64,000 nucleotides of DNA from Myotis daubentonii (lineage: Eukaryota; Chordata; Mammalia; Chiroptera; Vespertilionidae), in contig NC_081846.1 in assembly GCF_963259705.1 (NCBI RefSeq), positions 58,702,205-58,766,204 on the forward strand. Reading direction: 5' to 3'. Shown piece by piece: positions 34,230 through 45,278 of this stretch. The first letter of the stretch is position 1; each line of letters begins with the position of its first letter. Both the position numbers and the translations under genes were made by a program. The notes beneath the pieces are model-generated. The model saw nothing but the letters and a program-made list of their open reading frames with translations, was not told where the DNA came from and made no database searches.

Positions 34230-34422
34230 ATCAGCTGTTGACACTCTTTATTGTGATGGAGGAGTTAGGGGAGGCAGCTTTCCTGTGCATTGGGGGAATG
34301 TTTAACAGCAACTCTGTCTGATCTCTAGTTACTAGAGGCCAGTAATAAGCAAACTCCTTCCAACCTGTAACAACCTAAAATGTCTGGAGATATGTCCAGG
34401 GGACACACCACTACACTACATT
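34230..34422 (-). mobile_element. MER20-like hAT relic
   Basis: Reads as the reverse complement of MER20: tcctgtgcattgggggaatg, tttaacagcaactctgtctg, ttactagaggccagtaataa, caacctaaaatgtctggaga and tatgtccaggggaca. The SPIN element at 34431 is inserted at its outer end. Confidence 0.7.
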
Positions 34423-34430
34423 CTTTAAGT

Positions 34431-34653
34431 CAGTGGTTCTCAACCTGTGGGTCACGACTCCTTTGGGGGTCGAACGACCCTTTCACAGGGGTCGCCTGAG
34501 ACCATCAGAAAACACATATATTATTACATGTTGTTTTTGTGATTAATCACTATGCTTTAATTATGTTCAATTTGTAACAATGAAATTGGGGGTCACCACA
34601 ACATGAGGAACTATATTAAAGGGTCGCGGTATTAGGAAGGTTGAGAGCCACTG
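34431..34653 (+). mobile_element. SPIN hAT MITE, copy 1
   Basis: Begins cagtggttctcaacctgtgg and ends ggaaggttgagagccactg; interior gattaatcactatgctttaa. Perfect 8-bp target duplication ctttaagt at 34423-34430 and 34654-34661. Matches the SPIN ('space invader') non-autonomous hAT family, known from Myotis and several distant tetrapods. No transposase. Confidence 0.9.
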
Positions 34654-34661
34654 CTTTAAGT

Positions 34662-35579
34662 GGAAATCCGCACCCTTTATTCCTCTTTCAATGGGCAGTG
34701 TGAACATCACCATTATTGTTAAAGGAAGAGAAGCACCAAAAAGAAGTTAACCCACAAATATAACAGCTTAAATGCTAACGAGCTTTGTGGAGTTTGTGAT
34801 GAATAACTATTTTCAGATTGTATTTCAGCCCTTTATATTAAAATGCTCTATCAGTGCAAAATAACAGAGTTGCTGTAGGCTGCCACCCAGCTGCTCATTT
34901 CCCTGTCAAAAGCTGTTTCTCTTCAGAGGTAATCTGGTAAGAGGCAACTTGCCTGAAAGAGTACTGGTGGATGAAAAAAAAAGAACTCACATACACACAC
35001 GAATGCATTATTGCTCAAAAAAATAATACATGTTGGTATAAAGGCCAGTGTGAAGTTATTGGATCAAACTGTAGAAGATGAAAATTTTAAAGTTTTTTAA
35101 AAGGAATTTTAAAGTACTGAAAATAATTTTTTTTGAAATTTTGCAATAATAGTGGCTGAATTTCAAGGAAATGTAGTCCTATCAACAAACTTTTGAATAA
35201 GAGCTTCTCGTGTACAGGGATCTGATTTTATTTACCTTTGAATATCAGGACCATGAAAAGGAAAGGTAGTCAATATACATTTATTGTGTTGAATGTCATC
35301 TGGCCATTCCCAAATCGATGACCTACAAGATTTTTCATTTGAATACTTACTTTTGCAGCTCTCCCTGCCTGTTGAGCAGTTTGAGGTCCCTCTGCCCTTT
35401 TATTTTCAATGTGAACTATATTTCTCCTGACACAGTTCCTTCTTTAGACATCTATAGCTCTATGGCAAATCTGTTTACCCAACTAACCAGGAATAAAATT
35501 TCAGTTGACGTTGATTTTTTATAGTCAGTTCCTTTGTCTTGTTTCTCCTATAAACTTACTATCAGATCTATTTCTACGG
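34662..35579. other. non-coding sequence, nothing assigned
   Basis: AT-rich; no gene or clear repeat. Confidence 0.4.
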
Positions 35580-36172
35580 TGGTACAAAGGAAAGCTAGAT
35601 AGACAGGGACTGGGACCATGGTGGGGGGAGGGAATAAAACCGGGGGCCCAAATAGGTGGAGTTACTAAGGCACCCCAACTGGGTGGGGAAGGAAGGGTGC
35701 TGAGAGACATACCCTTTAAAATGTATGAATGTCGCTAAGACAGACGGCTTGCAGATAACCAATCCCAAGGATGTTGCTAAGGCAAAATTCTTTGAAAGGA
35801 CCAATCAGGAACTAACAAGCATATATATACAGAAAAGCCCATGCCCTTCCTCTTCTCCCCTGGCCGGCTAGGTTCTTGGGTTGATGGCAGGAGATGTACT
35901 CCCTGTGCCCACGTGGCTATGGCCATGTGGGCCTCCACACATGGACTATTAGGATTTTATTAGCTTGGATGCTGAACTACCCCCGACTGTAACAGGAAAG
36001 GAAGCTCTAGATGCTAGCCTGCTCCTGGAACTCCAGCTGCACTTTTTCCAGGACTGGCTCCTCTCAATAAATTTCAGTTCCACCAACCGTTTTTGTCCCC
36101 GACTTCATTCTTCGATTTCACAAGACAATGAACTTGGACTCAAAACCCCCCACTTTTCTACCATCCTAATCA
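35580..36172 (+). mobile_element. solo LTR of an ERV1 (gammaretrovirus-like) element
   Basis: LTR architecture on the plus strand: ccaatc boxes near 35758 and 35801, TATA run atatatata near 35822-35830, AATAAA at about 36067, then a U5-like part ccaccaaccgtttttgtccc and gacttcattcttcga. No gag, pol or env sequence lies on either side, so this is a recombined solo LTR. The outer TG and CA and target duplication could not be fixed, so the ends are approximate. Confidence 0.65.
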
Positions 36173-36495
36173 TAATGTGTTATCATGGAAGTTCATGGAC
36201 CCGGCCTCTAACCATGAGCAGTGAGAGCCTGAGCAAGCCTCTAGGTGTCTTTGTACATTAGTTTCTCCCTGAAAAGTAAAGAGGCTGCACCTCACCCATG
36301 TTTTACAAACAGCAGGTCACCGCCTATTAGGAAATCTTAAATATAATGTGTTCCCATCAGCATTTTCTAAAATTTAAAAAGAATGCAGCAAGGAAATGTC
36401 AAATGTCAGCATAAATACTAAGGATAAATACTGCCCTGTCAAACTTTTTTTTGTTTTGTTTTGTATGTATGTATGTGTAGATAAAACACATTTCT

Positions 36496-36685
36496 CTTTT
36501 TTCATATATTTTTATTGATTTCAGAGAGGAAGAGAGAATAGAAACATCAATGAGAGAGAATCATGGATCAGCTGACCCCTACTGGGGATCGAGCCTGCAA
36601 CCCAGGCATGTGCCCCACTGGGAATTGAACCGTGACCTCCTGGTTCATAGGTGGATGCTCAACCACTGATCCACACCAGCTGGGC
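36496..36685 (-). mobile_element. Ves SINE
   Basis: catatatttttattgatttc, gagagaatcatggatcagct, ctactggggatcgagcctgc, head complement ccactgatccacaccagctg. Perfect 14-bp target duplication taaaacacatttct at 36482-36495 and 36686-36699. Confidence 0.95.
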
Positions 36686-36819
36686 TAAAACACATTTCTT
36701 AACTATGGCTTACAGGTTTGTTTGTTTATTTGTTTAAAAAGCTTGAAAGCCCTGCACTAGATGATTTGAAGGTCCTTCCATTTATAAATTATATTATTTT
36801 GTTCTGGGTCTTTACTATT

Positions 36820-37240
36820 TCATGCATAGATTATTTCAACAGCCTTCTAACTATTCTGTCTGCTTAGAGTCTGTTCCCCTTCCAATCCATCACATCCACT
36901 ACTGCTGAACTGCTCTGAAGTAGCTTTTTCCAAGTTTAATTCCCAGGCTTAAAACCCTTAAGTCACTTCCCTTTGGAAGAACATCCCCATACTTAGTTTA
37001 AAATAAAGAGTTCTCCATATCTGAGCCCATTCTGTCTTTGTAACCTTATCCTCCTCTGTCCTATATGAGCTCTGGGTTCCATCAAATGTCTCCACTTATC
37101 ATCTTCTGGCATCCTTTCCAAATTGCTGCCCATAAAACTTGGCCCATTGACTTTTTCCAGCTTGGAATACCTTTTTTCCTTTACTCCATGTATCCTACCT
37201 TTATTTTTCCAGATAAGTTCATTTATTCAAGTTTTTAAAA
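36820..37240 (+). mobile_element. possible L2 LINE relic
   Basis: caacagccttctaactattc, caggcttaaaaccctta, agtcacttccctttgg, aaaataaagagttctccata, tggaatacctttttt follow the order of L2 sense sequence (cctcctaactg..., cttaaaacc..., tggaatgctctt). Strongly diverged. Confidence 0.45.
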
Positions 37241-40194
37241 GACTTGGGAATATTTTGATCAAAATTATTTTATGATTGAACTAATTTAAATAGAACTGAA
37301 AGCTTTAGCATATTAATTACTCTTACCTACAAACAATAAATGTCTTTCTAGTTTTCAAGATTTCATTAAGTCCTTAGGTTGTGTTTTAATTTTTTCTTCA
37401 TATATATTCCAGGAAATCACCTTGTGTTTGTCAAGCACTTAATAAATATTTTTAATGGCAACTTTATTAATTTTAATGATGAATTAGTACCTCTGTTGGG
37501 AAAGAGCCAATCTTTATTTTAATTCATTCAACTTAATGGTAAGATTAAAGGTGTTGTTTTTTTTTAATTTTGAAACCAAAATGATTTTTTGAAAAAATTT
37601 ATAAATACATTAAAGATAGTAAAAAGCTTTGAATATGGAATCCTGAGAATTGGGGCTCATTTTTGCTACTCTCCTGCTGGTGCTTAAAAAAAATGGGAGA
37701 CAGAAAAACTTGGTAAAAACAAGCAGGAAATCCAAAAATCTAACCTTTTCTGATATCACCACTGACTTGCTCTTCATAAAGTTTTATTTGTTTTTCTGAT
37801 TTCCTTTTCTTACCACATGTTTAAACTATTTATTAGACCTATTTGTTTCTTCTTTAATGCTCCTGAATTAAAAGTAGGCTTCCATGACATGTTGGCAGTA
37901 GGCTCCCAACTTTTCAAGCCAGATTAGATGACCCGGGGAAAACATCAGTGCTGATGATTTGGGGGGTCTTGGAGCAGTCCCTCAGTAATCACCATGCATA
38001 ACTCTTCCCCGCCTGGGTCAGAAGTTTAAAACTGAAGTACAGATGGAAGCCCAGATATCACACTTGTTATGGACAGAGCGTCTAGTGGAATGATTTTTCA
38101 CAGGCTCAATTCAATTTGGAGTGGGATTGAATTCCACTTTTATTTTTCCAGCTTGCCATGGAACTGTGTTCCACTTCCCCTCATTATAAAAAAGGAAAAG
38201 ACTATGGCATTATCACGGGAGCCCACACGCAGGAAGTCCATCTTAGAGGATTTTTTAACTTTTGAATCTTGTGGTTGTAAAATCCATTATCATCCGATTG
38301 CATAAAAATAACATATAAATGTTATAGACCATAAAGCTTTGAAGTGTGGTTGTAAATTATATAAGCATATCTGTACATATACATATTCATGTTGAGATGC
38401 ATTCAAATGATGAAAAATATTCTTTGCTCCATTGCTGCAGTGAGTTTCCATTCTAAAATATGTTCTGGAGACATCGGCAGTGTCTCCTCTCTTTGCGAAT
38501 GACAAATGCGAGAAGGTAACTTTGGAAATTACATTGCGATGTAATCATCCATATTGTGTATTGTGGATAAAATTGATTAGAATAATATTGAAACTCCCCC
38601 CAAGGGACTCTACAATTATAAGTCAAGTCCCAAATGGAAAAGGTTTTTTGAAAAGTTGGCAGATGTCTTAATGAAAATGAAGCATTACAGTAATATATTA
38701 CGGCAATATGTTCATTATTGACAAGCAAATCACTAAACTATATAAATTACTGGGTTAGACAGGCAGAATTACTTTTCTTTCAGCAAATGGTTAATCAAAT
38801 ATTACTGTTAAATGCTCATTTGTTTAGGTTTTTGATATGCATATTAACAGACAAATAATTGCCCTTTACTTAGAGCTCCAAGTTGGCTTTCAATACTGAA
38901 AATCCAAATATTGGAATTTACGTCTATTAAGAACCAAATTCTCCCACAAGATTGAACTCCACCATTCATAGTCCACAGTAGAATATATAAGACCACCAAG
39001 ATTTTGTATTTCCCCTTAATACACAGGTTTACTTGGCATTTCTGTTTCCCTTTTTTCATGTTTTTGTTTGTAAGCAGCCTTTCATCAAAAAAACACCCAA
39101 CAGCATTGGAATAAATCCTTGAGGAACAGATAGAGCTACTTAACAAGAGAGATAATTACATAGCACCATTCCACATGCTGGGGGGTTGGAGATGATTTCA
39201 AAGTTTGCTTCTGCATTTCTTTCCAAGGACTTGGCCAAGCACAGAGGCTCCATATATACCAACAACGAGGGCAAATTTATTCTAATAGATATTTATTTCA
39301 AGAACAGGAATCTTTCTGTTTCATATTGCACATGAATATTAAATAAAGTACCTGCTGGCAACTACACAATATTTTAGCCTCTAATTTTAAAAGTACACTG
39401 TATTTTAATGCCTATTTTTAAACAGATATCAATTTTTATGGAGCAGTACATGAATTGTTGATGGATAAATCACCCAAGCATGGTTAAAGAGAGCCTAATC
39501 TCCAGCTGGTACCAGATCCATTTAATTGTATCTTCTGACCTCACCTCACCTGAGCCTGCATTAAAATCATAATACAGTTCAAGTGTAAAAATGATATACT
39601 GTTTGTTCGCCCTGTTTATAAAGGGGCAAACATACAGTTAAATTCATATGTTTAAAATTAGTGTAGTCATTTGAAAAGGTTGAGTTAGATCAAACTGCCT
39701 CTCAGCGTTTTCTCTGCCCTTTGTTATTCAAATGACTAGGCCTCCATCACCAGATGAGAGAGGCTGTTAAGAAAGTTGTAGCAGCTTTTCCTGGATACCC
39801 AGAAGATCAAACAAAGCTTTCAAGCATCATTTAATAATGGAACAGTCCTTTTTTTTTTTTTTTTTTAATGTGTTCAGCAGGCAATAGGACAGAAATTTTG
39901 GTTTGAAGTCCTTACAAATGCAGTTAATATTTCGCAATGGTGTAAACAGTGGCCCTTGAGTTATCTCTGTTTTTATTAGGGTAAATGTTGTCTTTAGATT
40001 CTGTGGCACTTTTATTTTCATAAATTACAGTCATTAAGTATTTTGTCTGTCTTAAGAGCCAGTGTGCTTTTTGTTTTGTAAAGCGCTACTCCGGCCAGAC
40101 CTATATTGATCTTCACAATGTTTCCAAACACTGAATTGAGAAAATTGAAAATGGCAGTGCTTTTGAATTCTGATTCAAAGAAACTATTACTCAT
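37241..40194. other. repeat-poor non-coding stretch
   Basis: No gene seen. A T-run sits at 39848-39866. 39420-39760 is noted as a possible conserved element. No transposon recognised. Confidence 0.45.
39420..39760. promoter_or_regulatory. candidate conserved non-coding element
   Basis: Repeat-free, with homeodomain-like ccatttaattgta, a tcacctcacctgag pair of E-box/ZEB-like sites near 39541, ccctttgttattcaaat (SOX/POU-like) near 39718, and an 11-bp inverted pair agtcatttgaa / ttcaaatgact (about 39665 and 39727). Motif-based inference only. Confidence 0.22.
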
Positions 40195-40289
40195 CTGAAG
40201 TAACATTTACCGAGAGCTTTCTGTGTGCCAGACAGACTTGAGTCCCCACAACGTATAGTGCACTAGACAGTGTATCTTCCACTTTCCCA

Positions 40290-40415
40290 AGAAAGGACCT
40301 TGTCTGTCTTATTCATCATTAAATATTTAGGGGCCTACAGTGGTGCCTAGGAGGAAGGAGATGCCCAATGAGTACAATGAGTAGGCATAGAATCAATGAA
40401 TCAATCAATGAATAA
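40290..40415 (+). mobile_element. L2 LINE 3'-end relic
   Basis: ccttgtctgtcttattcatc, acagtggtgcctagg, then tcaatgaataaatgcat resembles the L2 3' terminus (sense). Confidence 0.45.
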
Positions 40416-40429
40416 ATGCATTATCTCAT

Positions 40430-40612
40430 TGAGTCTCTACACTTATCCTGTGCAGCAGGACAGATGTTTATTCCCATTTTATAAATGAGGAAAGTAAAGT
40501 TCAGAGAAGTTAAGTAAATTGCCCAGGATTACATCAATTTAGTATCAGAGCCAGATTTTGTAGATGTGTCTTTCTGATTCTGGAGCGCATGCTATGGACT
40601 AAGATAATAGTT
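40430..40612 (-). mobile_element. MIR SINE relic
   Basis: Reverse complement of MIR: cattatctcattgagtctct, ttcccattttataaatgagg, aaagtaaagttcagagaagt, taagtaaattgcccaggatt, acatcaatttagtatcagag. Confidence 0.75.
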
Positions 40613-40618
40613 CAGTCA

Positions 40619-40804
40619 CAGTGGTTCTCAAACTTTGATGAACATACATCAGAACTCCTAACAGGCTGGTGAAACCCCGATTACTACCTCAACTGCTCCA
40701 CACAATTTCTTATTTAGTAAGTCTGAAATAATGTGCAGAATTTGGTTTTTTTAACAGGTTCCCAGGTAAGGTTGCTGATGCTGGACCACAATTTGAGAAA
40801 CATC
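40619..40804 (+). mobile_element. MER5A-like hAT relic
   Basis: cagtggttctcaaactttga at the left; ttcccaggtaaggttgctga, tgctggaccacaatttgaga, aacatcg at the right. Typical MER5A/MER5A1 order with old divergence. Confidence 0.7.
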
Positions 40805-40838
40805 GAGCCTGTGATCCTAACTGAGTCTTCCCAGTACA

Positions 40839-40861
40839 ATAAATAAAATAAAATAAAATAA
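40839..40861. repeat. (AAATA)n microsatellite
   Basis: Four to five units of aaata/ataaa just after the MER5A relic. Confidence 0.85.
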
Positions 40862-41729
40862 TGTTCAGATCTACCTTTGTCTGTGATAGTTATAATCATT
40901 GGTTTTAAAACAAGTGCTTTCTATAAGTTACAACACAGATTTTTTTCCCAGATCCATCCCTACTCCTCAAGAGTTCACTGCAGTATGTATAACTGGTTTT
41001 AAACAAGAACTGCATTGCCCATTTTGAGTGATCTGATGGATGCGAATCTCTTTCCTGAATTAATTTTTACCATTTTCCACAGAGTTTTTGCCAAAACTTT
41101 TATCTCTCTGAACTTACATAGTGTCAGGTTGACTTCAGAATAATAAAAATTCACCCAACATCCAGGGAAAGGAAACTCAAGGTCAGAATGTTATAGTTAC
41201 TCTCTTACTTTGTCCAAAAAGACGAAAAACAAACAAACTAAGCACAGTACTATATTAACTCTTCTGGAAACATTTGCTGAATGGTGAACTTATGAGAGTT
41301 GAAAGGCTCAATTTAATGTCCTGGAAAGATCTGTGGGAGTATTTTCTAGATGTGGAATTGCAGTAGGACTTTGATCTTTTCTCTCAAGTGTAGCCAGGTC
41401 TCTGGGAGGACCAAAATAATCTATTTCTTACCATGAATTTTTCTTAGACCCTTAAGGTAAGTCAGGGTTAATTGTTAATTAATTTGTCATAGATCTATCC
41501 CCTGATGTCAGTTCTCCCCAGCACAGACCACAGCCCTCAATCCTCTCCTGGATGCCTGGAAGCACATCCTAATGGTTCTGCATCTCAGGACTAGCCCCTG
41601 CCAGTCTTTCGACATAAGCCTGTCATTTAGTTTTCAAGCTGTATGTCTGACAATAGCATCCCCTTGATCAATAGCTATCTGTTGCATCATAACAACTTGG
41701 AGGAAGATTCATGCTTGTAAACTTTGTCC

Positions 41730-42240
41730 TAGAAGACCCCTTATGGTTTTTCTGCTTCCTATAGCTCTCATCTCCCAGCACCTCTTTCTGACGTGCATTC
41801 ATCTGTCCAGCCTCACTGGAACTCTTGCAGATCCACCACTGCCTCATCTGTTTAGGCATCCGTACCTCTTTCTTCTGCGTGGAAGACACTTTCCACAGCC
41901 CAAATACCTGCAAATATACAGCTTTAGTCTACTTATTTCCTACTCATTCTTCAAAACATACTCTAAGTGCCATTTCCTGCATGTCCATTCCTGGCTGCTT
42001 CTCTGACTTAAAAGTATTGCCTCTTGCTTCAACAGCACACTTGAATATTTCTCCCGGAGGACCTGGCACTCTTTACTCCTTTGGCAGTTTACGTGTCTGT
42101 CTCCTCTTCTAGACTATATAGTCCATGAGACAAGTACCAGATCTTCTTATATAATTGCAAATTCCCAATACTGGTAGAGTGTTGAGATCCTTATAGAGAT
42201 TCTAAAATTATTTTTTTGTGAATAAATGAAAGAAGAAAGA
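41730..42240 (+). mobile_element. L2 LINE relic, 3' end
   Basis: gtgccatttcctgcatgtcc, gaggacctggcactctttac, tctcctcttctagactata, tagtccatgagacaagtacc, then tttgtgaataaatgaaagaa: the sense-strand L2 3' region including its terminal repeat-like end. Confidence 0.6.
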
Positions 42241-42360
42241 AAGAAAAGAAAGAGAATAAAAAGGAAGGAAAGAAGGAAGGGGAAAAAGAAGGAGAAGGAA
42301 AGAGAAAAACAGATACAGAGATAGGGATAGAGACAAAAAAAGGCAAAGACACAGAGGGGG
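42226..42360. repeat. purine-rich (GAAA/GGAA) simple repeat
   Basis: Almost pure purine tract on the plus strand (gaaagaagaaagaaagaaaa and similar), apparently grown from the end of the L2 relic. Confidence 0.85.
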
Positions 42361-43850
42361 AAAAGTGATTAAGAATCTCCAGATGGCTGTCAGGTAGCTT
42401 GTGTATTTATTCCTTGGCAAAACCATATGCTACAGAGGGAAGGATGCTAGATATGGAATACCTCCTCGAGCAACTCTGAATTACTGATCACTCACCTGTA
42501 AAATAACAAACCTATTATTTCAGTAGAAAATTTGTTGATTAGTCACTTTGGATGGAAAAAGGAAATACATAAAATATACCTTCAGATATAGATTATGTTT
42601 TTTCTTTATTAACCTGTAGCATTTAAAGTGTTGAAAAGACCTCAACCCTAGTAAACATTCACCTCTTATTCTTTGTGTTTCATCAGAGTTTTTATATAGT
42701 AACCAATGTTCTAAGTAATTATGAATCTAAATAATCTAGGTGGTATGAGCTTATTTCGGCTATTACATAAGGTATCACCTCCTTAAACTAGTGATGTGAA
42801 AACTGTAAAGAAGAATCTCCACCAGTTACTGATTTTCAGCTTTCAACCAGTGATCTTTTTTCAAACAAAAGTTGCTTAAAGTAAATATAAAAATCTTGTA
42901 AATATTTAATCTATAAAACTGATTGAAGTGGCATTGTTTTGACTGAAATGATAGTGGAGATGGGAAGGGACTAAAGTATTGATCATCACCCTCTTGGTGC
43001 TATCCCTCAGACCCTACTATTGGGGTGCTGAGGACCACTTGGAGCTCAGTTTGAAAACAATTGTGTCAAACCCAATGCCCTAAAAAAAAAAAAAAGAAAG
43101 AAAATGAGACCCAGTGGTTTGTACATCTTGGCAAATTAGTGGTATTGCTCTTTACACAGATGATTTATGGTTCTTGGGTTGTATGGATTTAGGTTTTCAT
43201 TTTCAAGAAATGTTATTAGTGATTAACCACCAAACATTCTTATATTGTATCTTTGAGAAGATTCCAGCTATTGTCACATTTGTGGCCATGGCAAAGCCTT
43301 CAATGGGATTTCTGGAACCCCAGAAGTAGAGCTGTAAGTAAAGCAAGGGCTCTGTGTTGAAAGGTCACTTTTTATCTATCGCTTTGAAATAAACAGCACA
43401 TAGAAAGGACAGGTGGTGAATAATTCCATGACCAAGGAAAAGAAGTCTTTTTTAAGTGCTTATGTTTTTCCAAAAACATTTCAACCTTACCTGTCATTAA
43501 AATATCATCTTATAAGGCCAACTGGATTGTGTTTTCAGATCTGTGACTTTTCTCTCTCATTGTTGAGGTAAATTTACTGTGAGATGTAATGTCTCCTATA
43601 AAGAGAAATCATATCTTCTAAATATGTTCATAATACTAGAAAAAAGATAATTGTATCACAAATATTCAGGGTTAATTTTAGAAAATTTGAGCAAATGCTC
43701 AAAATTCAATGGTGAATCTTTATATTTGTCACTTCGCATTTGTCAAGCTCAAGAATTAGCCATGACTTCTAGAAGTTTGTAAAAGTGTTTGGAATGATAG
43801 GATCAGATCATGCCTAACCCATTTTGTGGAAGCCACCAGTCCTTGTTAAT
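42361..43850. other. non-coding sequence, nothing assigned
   Basis: Includes an A-run at 43083-43095. No gene or clear repeat recognised. Confidence 0.4.
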
Positions 43851-43851
43851 A

Positions 43852-44142
43852 TCTATGTATATAGAAAAGCTTAAGCTATGACACGCACTGACCCAGACCT
43901 TACTGCTGAGGCCCTGACAGCCCCGAATCTGGTTCACCTGGACCCCAGACCCAGACAGGAAGGAGAAGGGAGCTCGTTTCCTCGTGGAATCAGCCATTGG
44001 TTAGCTTGCTGCTGAGGCCAACCTCCCATGGTCCCTCCCCCTGGCTGGCCAGCTCCCCCCCCGCCCCCCGCCCCATTGGCCCTGATCACCAGCCAGGCCG
44101 AGGGACCCCACCCATGCACGAATTCATGCACTGGGCCTCTAG
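43852..44142 (+). mobile_element. isolated non-autonomous Helitron
   Basis: Starts TCTATGTATATAGAAAAGCT after host A (43851). Ends gcatgcacgaattcatgcac-like hairpin, then TGGGCCTCTAG before host T (44143). Shares ggttagcttgctgctg and gccgagggaccccacc with the Helitron at 30603. Confidence 0.9.
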
Positions 44143-44169
44143 TGTGCTAATAATGACACTTAAAGTGTG

Positions 44170-44360
44170 CATGATATGCCAGGCAGGTCTGAGTGGTTTC
44201 ATACTTTTAACTCATTTAATCTTCAACAAACTATGCAAGTTAAGTACTATTACTTCCCAATTTGAAGAAAAATTAATCTGAAGCACACAGTGTATGTAAT
44301 TTTCCCAGTACTGCATAGTAATGAAGTACTTGATCCAAGGCACTCAGAGGCTATGCTAAC
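44170..44360 (-). mobile_element. MIR SINE relic
   Basis: Reverse complement of MIR: taactcatttaatcttcaac, attacttcccaatttgaaga, aaaattaatctgaagcacac, then tactgcatagtaatg. Confidence 0.65.
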
Positions 44361-45041
44361 ATTTTTAAACATTATGTTACAGGATCTCTATTGCTGACAT
44401 TGGGTAGAACCCCTTTAGAAGGATGACAGGTTGATAAAAAAACTCCTTGAGAAACTTCATTCCCCCAAACAACACTCTTGACTGAGTGACCTACAAACTT
44501 TACATGACAATACTTATGGGCTCTAATGACCCAAGGACCCATAAACCAGCCACTGAAATGTATTTCTTTGAGTACTCCTTCTAGCCTCCTCTCTTCCCTT
44601 GAACTTTTAAAATTGTTTGGTCTTGACATAGTGGTTTATGACTTGTCTTATATTTCCTATTTGTAACATCTAAAAAAGCAGGGATAATGTCTTATTTATA
44701 GTTCTAATCTCTGCTTTATCAGGCACCATGTTTTACTGATATTGGAAACACTATTCTGTCCTTATCCTCCACTAAATTTTCCAGTAGAATCAAGGAACAC
44801 TACATTCCCAGGCCTGGTGGTATGCTGGTAACTGTTTAACGACCTGCACTCTGGAAGAATTTGTTTAAATTCTGCTTTGTAGCATTTGCCAATTCCCATG
44901 GTGTAAATACTATTACCACTACCAGTTTCAAGCAACTTACATTATGTCACTGAATGGAGTTATAAAGAGATGCTAGCAATGGGCTCTTCTCAGTTGCCAA
45001 CCAGTGAAAGCCCTAGCACATTACTATTTAGCCATCAAAAA
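44361..45041. other. non-coding sequence, nothing assigned
   Basis: Perhaps an L2 scrap at 44670-44740 (agcagggataatgtcttatt). No gene. Confidence 0.35.
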
Positions 45042-45052
45042 AATGTAAGTCC

Positions 45053-45268
45053 GGCCTGACTGGGGTGACTCAGTGGTGCAGTGTCAATCCATGAACCAAG
45101 GGATCCCTGGTTTGATTCCCGGTCAGGGCACATGCCTGGGTTGTGGGCTCAAATCCCTGCTGGGGGGTGTGCAGGAGGCAGCCAATCAATGTTTCTCTCT
45201 CATTGATGTTCCTATCTTTCTGTCCCTCTCCTTTCCTCGCTCTAAAATCAATAAAGACATAACAAATA
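45053..45268 (+). mobile_element. Ves SINE
   Basis: ggcctgactggggtgactca, gtttgattcccggtcagggc, gtgcaggaggcagccaatca, tctctcattgatgttcctat, tail aaatcaataaagacataaca. Target duplication around taagtcc on both sides. Confidence 0.93.
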
Positions 45269-45278
45269 CATAAGTCCC

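Noticed and set aside
36067..36072. Host gene polyadenylation signal
   Set aside because: The AATAAA belongs to the LTR, and no upstream exon is visible.
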